Positions 7,472 through 16,500 of a stretch of 18,311 nucleotides of DNA are shown here, one piece after another. The notes under the pieces were generated by a model. The model did no database searches. It saw nothing but the letters and a program-made list of their open reading frames with translations, and had not been told where the DNA came from. How positions within the stretch are numbered: the stretch's first letter is position 1; each line of letters starts with the position of its first letter. The DNA comes from Bacillota bacterium. Its GTDB lineage: Bacteria; Bacillota; Clostridia; Christensenellales; Aristaeellaceae. The translations under genes were made by a program, and so were the position numbers. The stretch covers positions 1-18,311 of the forward strand of contig JAEWRJ010000047.1 in assembly GCA_023460055.1 (NCBI GenBank), in the 5' to 3' direction.

Positions 7472-8005
7472 ATGCAAAACGCAAACAAGCTGCACGTATA
7501 CACCGGCAATGGAAAGGGAAAAACGACCGCCGCCATGGGGCTGGCCTTTCGGATGCTCGGTACGGGCAAGGAAGTTCTCGTTGTACAATTTATGAAACAG
7601 CCCAACTCTTCAGAGCTGGTATCTTTAAAAAAGATGCCCGGCGCCCATATCCACGAGGGAGCCTCGATGAAGGGCTTTACCTATCAGATGGATGAAGACC
7701 GGCTGGAAGAAGTCCGGCGCGGACAAACAGCGCAGATCGACCGCATCATCGACGAGATCCATACGATCCGGCCGGCGCTGACTGTGCTGGATGAACTGGC
7801 CGTCGCGGCCTCCTATTATCTGATCCCCCCGGATGAAGCCATGCGTCTGATCGATGAAGGGCTCAAATACGGCGAAGTCGTCGTCACAGGGCGCGGCGCT
7901 TCGCAGGCGCTGATCGACAGAGCCGATTATGTCAGCGTGATCGAGGCACGAAAGCACCCATATATCGATGAGGGATTGCAGGCCCGAAAAGGCATCGAGT
8001 GGTAA
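7472..8005 (+). CDS. cobO: Cob(I)yrinic acid a,c-diamide adenosyltransferase (CobA/CobO/BtuR family)
   Basis: This is a 177-residue P-loop corrinoid adenosyltransferase, which transfers the 5'-deoxyadenosyl group of ATP to the cobalt of reduced corrinoids to make the coenzyme form of B12. Visible are the family P-loop GNGKGKTT (12-19), VLDE (105-108), VVTGRG (137-142) and the C-terminal signature KHPYIDEGLQARKGIEW (161-177), close to the KHPFDAGVKAQKGIE-type ending of E. coli BtuR. AAAGGGAG (7456-7463) eight bases before the ATG supports the start. The gene stands alone, with no other cobalamin gene nearby, and the 68-base upstream spacer is too short for a cobalamin riboswitch. This suggests a salvage role serving B12-dependent enzymes. 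It is convergent with the caspase-like gene, 10 bases apart. Confidence 0.93.
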   Translation: MQNANKLHVYTGNGKGKTTAAMGLAFRMLGTGKEVLVVQFMKQPNSSELVSLKKMPGAHIHEGASMKGFTYQMDEDRLEEVRRGQTAQIDRIIDEIHTIRPALTVLDELAVAASYYLIPPDEAMRLIDEGLKYGEVVVTGRGASQALIDRADYVSVIEARKHPYIDEGLQARKGIEW

Positions 8006-8015
8006 TCAGAAAAGT

Positions 8016-9476
8016 CTACTCAAGCACAAAATCAGCGCTGCTGATATGGTAGCGCTCTTTTCCGATATAGGTTGATATCTCAATGCTATAAACACCGGGC
8101 GGCGAGAAACTGCCGTTTTGCGCTCTCCCCGACCAATAGATCACATAACCGCCCTCAGGCAGGTGTCCCGGTCTGGTGATGCTGTCTCCGGCCAGCACGC
8201 GCACCGTCTTCCCCTCCCGGTCAAGCACCCGGGCAGTCAGGCGCAGCGGAAAGGCATGCGTCATATAGATGGGCAGTTCTTCTCCCTCCAAAGGTGAAAA
8301 CGAGCTGAGCATCGGCCTGGCAGTCAGTTCGGGGTCGCCGCCGGAAGGCTCAGCCATCAGCAGCGCCTGCGCGTGCGGCGTGGCATTTTCACCATCTGCC
8401 GTCACAAGATACAGCAAGGCATAACCCGACATATCGGGATCTTCCGTGTCCATACGCAGGATACGGCTCTTGCGGCCCGGCTTGTCATCATCTTCCGGTA
8501 TGATCTGAGCCTGGGAAAAGGGCCATGCATCGTTCTCCTGATAGATCAGCTGATAGTGGACATGAGCGGCCCGGTTGAGGGTATAGGAAAACTCCAGTTC
8601 ATCGTCAGAGGCGCTGAAAGCGTTTTGCTCAAGCGTCAGATTGGTGATCAGGGAGGGATCAGCCGCTGTAACGCGCGTATCATACCTCAGAACCGCCGTC
8701 TTATCATCCAAAGGGTAGACCTGCGCCGTTGCCACGCCGTAGTTTTGAAGCAGGAACTGGTGCAGTTCATCCAGCGTGATCAGACCATCCCGGTTAGTGT
8801 CAGCCGCGTAATTCCCCTGCGGCGACATGCCAAGCGTCAGGGTGTCCGCAAAATAACTGCCGCCGCGGTAGCTCCCATTGCCCGTAGACCAGAAAAAGCT
8901 GGGCTCACTGCCGCCTGAAGATGTGAGGATTTTATAATCATCCCGTTGAAACAGGCTTCGCAGACCGCTGCTCAATAAACCCCTGTCAATCAGGGCGCCC
9001 GCGTTGCAGGTATCGATGATCAGTATTTTCATACCCGGGATTTCGCTTGTAGCCCGAAAAAGAGCATCCGCCGTCAGTTCGTACTCACTGAGCCCGTCAC
9101 TGAGCACCATGGCATAGCTCATGGGCTCCAGATCAAGGCTGTACAAGCCGTGTGTGGTGATATAGATCAGGCTGACGTCATCATCATCAGCATCCCAGAA
9201 ACTGTCGTCCACCAAGCTTTGGAATGTGTCAGCATCATGAGGCTCATTGAGGCTGACGCGTATGCTTTGATATCCCCGCTCGTCCTGTCCGAGTGCCTGG
9301 GTCATGTTGATGATATTGTTGCGCGCGGCCGGCTGGGTATCCGGGTGCGTGACAAAGCGGTCTGATCCGACCAGAAGGGCGCGCAGAACGATCTCGTTCC
9401 GGGCGCTGACCTGATGAAAGGGTACGAGCGATATAAGCAGCGCCAATATGATCATCGAAGCAGCCGCGCGTCTCAC
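8016..9476 (-). CDS. Secreted caspase-fold cysteine peptidase-like protein with EF-hand loop and FlgD-like Ig domain
   Basis: The protein has 486 residues when started at the GTG at 9474-9476. That start is preferred because AAGGAGG lies seven bases upstream and the product then opens with a clean signal peptide (VRRAAASMIILALLISLVPFHQVSA). An in-frame ATG at 9500 would add eight residues encoded by the SD itself. About residues 28-265 look like a clan CD (caspase-like) peptidase: strand LIYITTHG gives His109 and strand ILIIDTCNAG gives Cys157, 48 residues apart as in caspases. An ideal EF-hand loop, DTNRDGLITLDE, sits at 226-237. The remaining 220 residues are beta-rich; the last about 80 (LTARVLDREGKTVRVLAG to GVYSIEI) resemble the FlgD-type Ig fold. 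Likely exported, possibly calcium-responsive. C13, C14 and other clan CD families cannot be told apart by eye. Substrate and role are unknown. Confidence 0.8.
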   Translation of the reverse strand: MRRAAASMIILALLISLVPFHQVSARNEIVLRALLVGSDRFVTHPDTQPAARNNIINMTQALGQDERGYQSIRVSLNEPHDADTFQSLVDDSFWDADDDDVSLIYITTHGLYSLDLEPMSYAMVLSDGLSEYELTADALFRATSEIPGMKILIIDTCNAGALIDRGLLSSGLRSLFQRDDYKILTSSGGSEPSFFWSTGNGSYRGGSYFADTLTLGMSPQGNYAADTNRDGLITLDELHQFLLQNYGVATAQVYPLDDKTAVLRYDTRVTAADPSLITNLTLEQNAFSASDDELEFSYTLNRAAHVHYQLIYQENDAWPFSQAQIIPEDDDKPGRKSRILRMDTEDPDMSGYALLYLVTADGENATPHAQALLMAEPSGGDPELTARPMLSSFSPLEGEELPIYMTHAFPLRLTARVLDREGKTVRVLAGDSITRPGHLPEGGYVIYWSGRAQNGSFSPPGVYSIEISTYIGKERYHISSADFVLE

Positions 9477-9521
9477 CCCGTCCCCTCCTTCACAGCCCAT
9501 GAAGGCCGCGCTTTTTCTTTT

Positions 9522-9550
9522 AGAATAGCATACATCATGACACTTATCAA
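9522..9550 (-). promoter_or_regulatory. Promoter of the caspase-like gene
   Basis: On the minus strand, TTGATA (9545-9550) and TATTCT (9522-9527) are 17 bases apart, with an extended -10 TG (TGCTATTCT). The -10 box lies about 45 bases before the preferred GTG start. It faces away from the rpoBC promoters. Confidence 0.55.
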
Positions 9551-9565
9551 TATTCAGTGAACAAA

Positions 9566-9583
9566 TGTAACGATTTTGTTACA
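9566..9583. promoter_or_regulatory. Inverted repeat between the divergent caspase-like and rpoB promoters
   Basis: TGTAAC, six bases (GATTTT), then GTTACA form a perfect 6-bp inverted repeat in AT-rich DNA. It lies 15 bases upstream of the caspase-like -35 box and 32 bases upstream of the first rpoB -35 box, a typical position for an activator or shared operator. A T-run follows (TTATCTTTTTT), so on the plus strand it could also act as a weak terminator. Confidence 0.4.
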
Positions 9584-9615
9584 ATTATCTTTTTTCATGA
9601 TAACAAAAAAAGTAC

Positions 9616-9644
9616 TTGAAAAAAATCGGAACAGATAGTAAAAT
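9616..9644 (+). promoter_or_regulatory. rpoBC promoter P1
   Basis: TTGAAA (9616-9621) and TAAAAT (9639-9644) have an exact 17-base spacer. A run of A residues (9604-9611) directly upstream resembles an UP element, as expected for a strong housekeeping promoter. The implied leader to the rpoB ATG is about 150 bases. Confidence 0.65.
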
Positions 9645-9658
9645 ACATTGATTTTCTA

Positions 9659-9687
9659 TTGACTTCACAACCAATAGGTGATATAGT
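9659..9687 (+). promoter_or_regulatory. rpoBC promoter P2
   Basis: TTGACT (9659-9664) and TATAGT (9682-9687) also have an exact 17-base spacer, 43 bases downstream of P1. The implied transcription start near 9694 leaves a leader of about 110 bases before rpoB. Confidence 0.65.
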
Positions 9688-9694
9688 TTATGAT

Positions 9695-9716
9695 TGCATC
9701 GGTATCGATAGATGCA
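9695..9716 (+). other. Short hairpin at the start of the rpoB leader
   Basis: TGCATC (9695-9700) pairs with GATGCA (9711-9716) around a 10-base loop that contains the self-complementary TATCGATA. It would sit at the very 5' end of the P2 transcript and could stabilise it. The rest of the leader, to 9786, shows no convincing motif; GGAGGGGTGAT begins at 9787. Confidence 0.3.
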
Positions 9717-9804
9717 GGGCCGTTTTATGCGCTCAAACCGATTTTTGGGGGCAGGCGATCGGGCTATTTATTGGCCGGGCAGCATTGGAGGGGTGATAGC
9801 TTTT

Positions 9805-12800
9805 ATGGTGCATGAAGTCCAAATGGGAAAGCTGCGTAAGCGCATGAGCTTCTCTCGCATCGACGAGGTTCTGGACATGCCGAACCTGATAGAGGTTCAG
9901 AAGAATTCCTATCGGAAATTCCTGGAAGAGGATTTCAGGGAAGTTCTGGCGGATGTTTCGCCGATCACGGACTATAGCGAGAACCTGATTCTTGAGTTCG
10001 TTGACTACTCACTTGACAAAACACCAAAGAACTCGGTAGAGCGCTGCAAAGAGCGCGACCTGACCTATGCGGCGCCTTTGAAGGTGTTCGTGCGACTGAA
10101 GAACAAAGAAACGGGCGAAATCAAAGAGACGGATGTCTTTATGGGCGATTTCCCGCTGATGACAGAACACGGGACCTTCATCATCAATGGCGCTGAGCGC
10201 GTCATCGTCAGCCAGCTGGTTCGCTCCCCCGGCTCTTACTATACCAAAGAAATAGACAAGGCCGGAAAACAGCTTTTCTCGGCGCAGGTGATACCAAACC
10301 GCGGCGCATGGATTGAATACGAAACCGACTCAAACGACTGCCTCTGGGTGCGGATCGACCGTGCCCGCAAGCTGCCTATCACTGTCATTCTGCGCGCCTT
10401 GGGATATGGCACAGATTTGCAGCTGGTTGATCTTCTGGGCGAGGATGAACGGCTGATGGCTACCATCAGTAGAAGTGACGCCAACATCAAATCACAGACC
10501 GACGCGCTGCTTGAGATCTACCGCAGGCAGAAGCCGGGCGAGCCGCCGACGGAAGAAGGCGCGCGCACACTGCTTCACAGCCTGTTCTTTGATCCCAAGC
10601 GCTATGACCTGATGCGCGTAGGCCGCTATAAGTACAATAAAAAATTGGGCGTCTCCGCCCGCATTGCCAACCATATCGCCGCTGAGGATATCGTTGACCG
10701 CTCCACCGGCGAAGTGCTGGCGAAGGTCGGTGACACGATCAGCCGGGAGCAGGCGGTCGCCATTCAAAACGCCGGCATCAATTCCGTCAATATCCACGTA
10801 GCCGACCGCGTGCACAAGGTTGTCGGAAACAACTTTGCGGACGCCAAAGACTACCTCCCCTTTGATCCCAAGGAGGCCGGCATTCTGGAGATGGTGCACC
10901 TCCCCACCCTGCTGCGCTTGATCGAATGCGCTCAGGAGGAGGATCTGCTGCGCCTGATCCGCGAGAACGCCTCGCTGCTGGTGCCCAAGCACATCATCAT
11001 CGATGACATCATTGCCACCATCAGCTACCTGCTGGGCCTGCCCTACGGTGTGGGCGTTGTCGACGATATCGACCATCTGGGCAACCGCCGCCTGCGCAGC
11101 GTAGGCGAACTGCTGCAAAACCAGATCCGCATCGGCATGTCCCGTCTGGAGCGCGTGGTGCGTGAGCGCATGGCCATCCAGGACGCCAATGACGTCAAGC
11201 CGGGCGACCTGATCAACATCCGCCCCGTATCCGCCGCGATCAAGGAGTTTTTCGGTTCCTCCCAACTGAGCCAGTTCATGGATCAGCCCAACCCCCTGGC
11301 TGAATTGACGCACAAGCGCCGCCTTTCGGCCCTGGGCCCCGGAGGACTCAACCGTGACCGCGCCGGCATGGAGGTTCGCGACGTTCACTACAGCCATTAC
11401 GGCCGCATTTGCCCCATTGAGTCGCCTGAAGGCCCCAACATCGGTCTGATCGGCTCTCTGGCAACCTATGCCCGCATCAATGAGTATGGCTTTATCGAGT
11501 CGACCTACCGCAAGGTTGATCCCGTCACCCACCGAGTGACCAATGACATTGTGTACATGACGGCGGACGAAGAAGACAACTATAACATCGCCCAGGCGAT
11601 GGAGCCGCTGACCGCGGACGGCAGCTTTGTCAGCGAGCATGTCCCCTGCCGCTGGCGTGAAGAGATCCTGAGCGTCCCGCGTGATCGCGTGGACTATGTT
11701 GACGTATCCCCCAAGCAGCTTGTATCCGTCGCCACCGCGATGATCCCCTTCCTTGAGAATGATGACGCCAACCGCGCGCTGATGGGTTCCAACATGCAGC
11801 GCCAGGCTGTTCCCCTGCTAAAACCCGAGTCCCCCATCGTAGGCACGGGTATGGAGTTCAAAGCCGCGCACGACTCCGGCGTTGTGCTCCTGAGTAAGCA
11901 TGCCGGCACAGTTGAGAACGTATCCGCCGATGAGATCACCATCCGTGACGACAGAGGCGAACTGTTCCGCTACCGGCTTACCAAGTTTGCCCGTTCCAAC
12001 CAATCCACCTGCATTAACCAGCGTCCGCGCGTCGACATCGGCGAGCGGGTCGAAATCGGCGATTTGCTGGCCGATGGTCCCAGCACCGAGAAGGGCGAGA
12101 TCGCCCTTGGCCGCAACGTCCTGATCGGCTTTATGACCTGGGAAGGTTATAACTACGAGGATGCCGTGCTGATCTCCGAGCGCCTCGTCAAGGAAGACCG
12201 CTATACCTCCATCCACATTGAGGAGTATGAGTCCGAAGCCCGCGAAACGAAGCTCGGACCGGAGGAGATCACCCGTGATATCCCCAACGTCGGCGAGGAA
12301 GCGCTCAAGGACCTTGATGAGTTTGGCGTGATTCGCGTAGGCGCCGAAGTCCGCGCGGGCGATATTCTCGTCGGCAAGGTCACCCCAAAGGGTGAAACCG
12401 AGCTGACCGCGGAAGAGCGTCTGCTGCGCGCCATCTTCGGTGAAAAGGCCCGCGAAGTCCGCGACACATCCCTGAAGGTGCCTCACGGCGAAGGCGGCAT
12501 TGTCGTCGACGTCAAGGTCTTCACCCGCGAGAGCAAGGATGAGCTGTCTCCCGGCGTCAACCAGATGGTTCGAGTTTATATCGCCCAGAAGCGCAAGATT
12601 TCTGTCGGCGATAAGATGGCGGGACGCCATGGCAACAAGGGCGTTGTTTCCCGCATTCTGCCGGAAGAAGATATGCCTTTCCTGCCTGACGGCACACCGC
12701 TTGACATCGTACTCAACCCCATGGGCGTGCCTTCCCGCATGAACATCGGCCAGGTGCTTGAAGTTCACCTGGGTATGGCCGCCAAAGCGCTGGGCTGGCA

Positions 12801-13548
12801 TGTGGCCACGCCCGTGTTTGACGGCGCGTCTGAAAAGGATATCGAAGAGTGCCTGATCCAAGCCGGCTACAGCAGCGACGGCAAGACCATGCTGTATGAC
12901 GGGCGCACAGGCGACGCCTTTGAAAATCGCGTGACCGTCGGATATATGTACTTCCTGAAACTCCATCACCTGGTGGATGATAAGATGCATGCCCGTTCGA
13001 CCGGCCCCTACTCGCTGGTAACGCAGCAGCCACTGGGCGGCAAAGCCCAGTTCGGCGGCCAGCGCTTCGGTGAGATGGAAGTGTGGGCCCTTGAAGCCTA
13101 CGGAGCGGCTAACACGTTGCAGGAGATTCTGACCGTCAAGTCGGATGATGTGGTGGGCCGCGTGAAAGCCTATGAGGCGATCGTGAAGGGCAAGTCCATC
13201 CCCACCCCGGGCATCCCCGAGAGTTTTAAGGTGCTTATTAAGGAACTGCAGGCACTCAGCCTTGACATCAAGGTATGGGGTGAAAACTCGCAGGAGATCA
13301 TTATACGGGAGATTGAGGAGGATGACGGCCCGGCTGTCGTCACCCGTCGCGAGGAAATGGCAGGCGACGTGCAGGCCGTGCACGAGGATCTTGAGGATAT
13401 CGATCTGGATGACCTCAGCCTCGGCGATGAAGACCTGTCTTTGGCCGATGAAGTCACCGCGCCCGGCCTCAATAAGGATGAAGGCGCTGATGACGACGAA
13501 GATGACCTCAGACTTGATCTGGATGACGAAGACCTCGACATTGAGTAA
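9805..13548 (+). CDS. rpoB: DNA-directed RNA polymerase subunit beta
   Basis: This is the 1247-residue beta subunit of RNA polymerase. The start at 9805 gives MVHEVQMGKLRKRMSFSRID, the usual Firmicutes N-terminus, and has GGTGAT (9792-9797) seven bases upstream. The open frame extends to 9712, but that part has no SD and no family similarity. The rifampicin-binding cluster is GSSQLSQFMDQPNPLAEL through HKRRLSALG (from 484), with Asp493, His503 and Ser508 at the positions of E. coli Asp516, His526 and Ser531, so resistance substitutions are absent at those sites. The GRHGNKG active-centre motif is at 940-946, and the C-terminal clamp region KAQFGGQRFGEMEVWALEAYGAA is present. The last 70 residues or so form an unusually acidic tail (about 30 Asp/Glu). 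rpoC follows 20 bases later. No rplJ or rplL precedes it. Confidence 0.98.
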   Translation: MVHEVQMGKLRKRMSFSRIDEVLDMPNLIEVQKNSYRKFLEEDFREVLADVSPITDYSENLILEFVDYSLDKTPKNSVERCKERDLTYAAPLKVFVRLKNKETGEIKETDVFMGDFPLMTEHGTFIINGAERVIVSQLVRSPGSYYTKEIDKAGKQLFSAQVIPNRGAWIEYETDSNDCLWVRIDRARKLPITVILRALGYGTDLQLVDLLGEDERLMATISRSDANIKSQTDALLEIYRRQKPGEPPTEEGARTLLHSLFFDPKRYDLMRVGRYKYNKKLGVSARIANHIAAEDIVDRSTGEVLAKVGDTISREQAVAIQNAGINSVNIHVADRVHKVVGNNFADAKDYLPFDPKEAGILEMVHLPTLLRLIECAQEEDLLRLIRENASLLVPKHIIIDDIIATISYLLGLPYGVGVVDDIDHLGNRRLRSVGELLQNQIRIGMSRLERVVRERMAIQDANDVKPGDLINIRPVSAAIKEFFGSSQLSQFMDQPNPLAELTHKRRLSALGPGGLNRDRAGMEVRDVHYSHYGRICPIESPEGPNIGLIGSLATYARINEYGFIESTYRKVDPVTHRVTNDIVYMTADEEDNYNIAQAMEPLTADGSFVSEHVPCRWREEILSVPRDRVDYVDVSPKQLVSVATAMIPFLENDDANRALMGSNMQRQAVPLLKPESPIVGTGMEFKAAHDSGVVLLSKHAGTVENVSADEITIRDDRGELFRYRLTKFARSNQSTCINQRPRVDIGERVEIGDLLADGPSTEKGEIALGRNVLIGFMTWEGYNYEDAVLISERLVKEDRYTSIHIEEYESEARETKLGPEEITRDIPNVGEEALKDLDEFGVIRVGAEVRAGDILVGKVTPKGETELTAEERLLRAIFGEKAREVRDTSLKVPHGEGGIVVDVKVFTRESKDELSPGVNQMVRVYIAQKRKISVGDKMAGRHGNKGVVSRILPEEDMPFLPDGTPLDIVLNPMGVPSRMNIGQVLEVHLGMAAKALGWHVATPVFDGASEKDIEECLIQAGYSSDGKTMLYDGRTGDAFENRVTVGYMYFLKLHHLVDDKMHARSTGPYSLVTQQPLGGKAQFGGQRFGEMEVWALEAYGAANTLQEILTVKSDDVVGRVKAYEAIVKGKSIPTPGIPESFKVLIKELQALSLDIKVWGENSQEIIIREIEEDDGPAVVTRREEMAGDVQAVHEDLEDIDLDDLSLGDEDLSLADEVTAPGLNKDEGADDDEDDLRLDLDDEDLDIE

Positions 13549-13568
13549 AGCCGAGCAGGAGGAAATAT

Positions 13569-16500
13569 ATGTTTGAACTAACCAATTTGGAATCCATCCA
13601 AGTCGGCATGGCTTCGCCTGAGGAGATGTTGAACTGGTCCTATGGTGAAGTGACAAAACCTGAAACCATCAATTACCGCACGCTTAAGCCCGAACGCGGG
13701 GGCCTGTTCTGCGAGAAGATCTTCGGCCCGGTCAAGGATTGGGAGTGCAGCTGTGGCAAGTACAAGCGCATCAAGTACCGCGATAAGGAAAAGATCTGCG
13801 ACAAGTGCGGCGTGCAGGTTACCCGCGCCAAGGTGCGCCGCGAGCGCATGGGCCATATCCAGCTGGCAGCCCCTGTCAGCCATATCTGGTACTTCAAGGG
13901 CATTCCCAGCCGTATGGGCATGCTGCTGGACATCTCCCCCCGCAACCTGGAAAAAGTGCTGTACTTTGCCTCCTACATCGTGATCGATCCCGGCAACACG
14001 GACTTCACCAAGGTCGAAAAATACTCCCTGATCTCAGATGTGGCCTATCGCCAGATCATGCAGAAGGATCCTTCCGAGCGCGGCAATTTCCGTGCCGGCA
14101 TCGGTGCCGAAGCAGTCAAGGTGCTGCTGCAGGAGCTGGATCTGGATCAGCTGAGCCACGACCTGAAGGAAGAGATCGCCTTCCTGGTTGAAAAAGAGAA
14201 GGACAAGGACACGGAAGGCCAGAAGCGTTCACACGCGATCAAGCGCCTGGAAGTCGTCGAAGCCTTCCGCACCAGCAGCAACAAGCCTGAGTGGATGATC
14301 CTGGACGTGCTGCCCGTGATTCCTCCGGAGCTGCGTCCCATGGTGCAGCTGGACGGCGGCCGCTTCGCCACCAGTGACCTCAATGACCTTTACCGCCGCG
14401 TTCTCAACCGCAACAACCGCCTAAAGCGGATGCTCGAGATGGGTACGCCCGATATTATTGTGCGAAATGAAAAGCGCATGCTGCAGGAAGCCGTTGACGC
14501 TTTGATCGACAACGGCCGCCGCGGCCGCGCTGTCACCGGCCCCGGAAACCGTCCTCTGAAGAGCCTGTCTGACCTTCTGCGGGGCAAGCAAGGCCGTTTC
14601 CGCCAGAACCTGCTGGGTAAGCGTGTTGACTACTCCGGACGTTCGGTTATCGTCGTCGGCCCGGAACTCAAGCTTCACCAGTGCGGCCTGCCCAAAGAGA
14701 TGGCGCTTGAGTTGTTCAAACCCTTTGTGATGGAGCGTCTGGTCAAGCTGGGCATCTCAAACAACGTTAAATCTGCAAAGCGCGCTGTGGAAAAGGTAAG
14801 GCCCGAGGTGTGGGATATTCTTGAAAATGTAATCAAGGAACATCCCGTACTTTTAAACCGTGCCCCCACACTGCACCGCCTGGGCATTCAGGCCTTCGAA
14901 CCCATCCTTGTCGAGGGCAAGGCGATCAAGCTGCATCCCCTCGTCTGTTCGGCGTATAACGCCGACTTTGATGGAGACCAGATGGCCGTGCACGTCCCTC
15001 TCTCTGTTGAAGCACAAGCCGAAGCGCGTTTCCTGATGCTGGCCGCCAATAACATCATGAAACCCCAGGACGGTAAACCTGTTATTTCCCCAGCGCAGGA
15101 CATGGTTATCGGCTGCCACTACCTCACCTTCAATGATCAGGAAGCCAAGGGTAAGGGCCGCGTGTTCGGATCCAAGGAAGAGGCCGAAATGGCTTACTTC
15201 GACGGCCAGATCACGCTGCAGACTCCCATCAAGGTGCGCCTGGAGCGCGAGTTTGAGGGTGAGAAGCACCGCCGTCTTGTTGACTGCACATTGGGTCTTC
15301 TGATCTTCAACGGCGTGATCCCCCAGGATCTGGGCTTGTGCAAGCGTGAGACGCTGGACGATATGTTCCGCCTGGAGATCGACCACGAGGTCATCAAGAA
15401 GGACCTGAACAAGATCGTTGACAAATGCTTCCATGTGCACGGCGTGACCCGTACCGCCAAGGTGCTTGACGATATCAAGCATTTGGGATACTCCTACTCC
15501 ACCAAGGGCGCTATCACCGTATCGGTCGCCGACATCATCGTGCCGCCCGAAAAGCAGGAATGGCTCAACGAGGCGGACGTGAAGGTCGCCAACATTGAAA
15601 AGCGTTTCCGCCGCGGTCTGTTAAGTGAAGACGAGCGCTACAAGGCCGTCATCTCCATCTGGAACGACACCACCAACCGCCTCAAGGGGCGCGTCATGGG
15701 TGTGCTGAACCCCAAAAACCCCATCTACATGATGACCAACTCCGGTGCCCGCGGCTCTGTCGGCCAGGTCGCCCAGCTTGCCGGCATGCGCGGCCTGATG
15801 GCCTCGCCCTCAGGCAAAGCCATCGAGCTGCCCATCCGCGCGAACTTCCGCGAAGGCCTGAACGTGCTTGAGTTCTTCATGTCCTCGCACGGAAGCCGAA
15901 AATCGCTGGCTGATACGGCGCTTCGCACGGCTGACTCGGGCTACCTGACTCGCCGCCTGGTCGACGTATCGCAGGAAGTGATCGTCAGAGAAATTGACTG
16001 CTTTGAAACCAGAGGCGAAAAGGTGCGAGGCATCAGCGTCGAGCCTATCTCTGAGATCGAACCCCTGGAGGACCGCATCGAGGGCCGCGTATCGGCTGAA
16101 GACGTGATCCACCCCGTAACAGGCGAAATACTCTGCCACGTGAACGATTCCATCGATGCCGCTCTGGCCAAGAAAATTTCCGAAGCCGGCGTTTCAAAGA
16201 TGCAGGTTCGCAGCGTGCTGACCTGCCGCTGCCAAACCGGCGTCTGCGCCCGCTGCTACGGCAGCAACCTTGCGCATGGCGGCGAAGTGGATATCGGTGA
16301 GGCTGTCGGCATTATCGCCGCTCAGTCCATCGGCGAGCCCGGTACCCAGCTGACAATGCGTAACTTCCACTCCGGCGGTGTCGCGACCGCGACTGACATC
16401 ACGCAGGGTCTCCCCCGCGTTGAGGAGCTGTTTGAGGCCCGCAAGCCCAAGGTGGAGGCCACCCTGGCCGAAATCAGCGGTACGGTATCCATGAACAACT

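Noticed and set aside
8373..8918. A 181-codon plus-strand open frame inside the caspase-like gene.
   Set aside because: It is antisense to a gene with a clear signal peptide, catalytic motifs and EF-hand; it has no SD and no recognisable motif.
9712..9804. A 31-residue N-terminal extension of RpoB from the in-frame ATG at 9712.
   Set aside because: There is no SD before 9712, the added residues do not resemble RpoB N-termini, and the ATG at 9805 has an SD and gives the family-typical MVHEVQ start.
11818..13656. A 612-codon minus-strand open frame opposite rpoB, with other long antisense frames at 10492-11640 and 14853-15482.
   Set aside because: These lie wholly opposite highly conserved rpoB/rpoC, have no convincing SD and do not resemble any family. 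Long antisense frames are expected from the codon bias of high-GC coding DNA.
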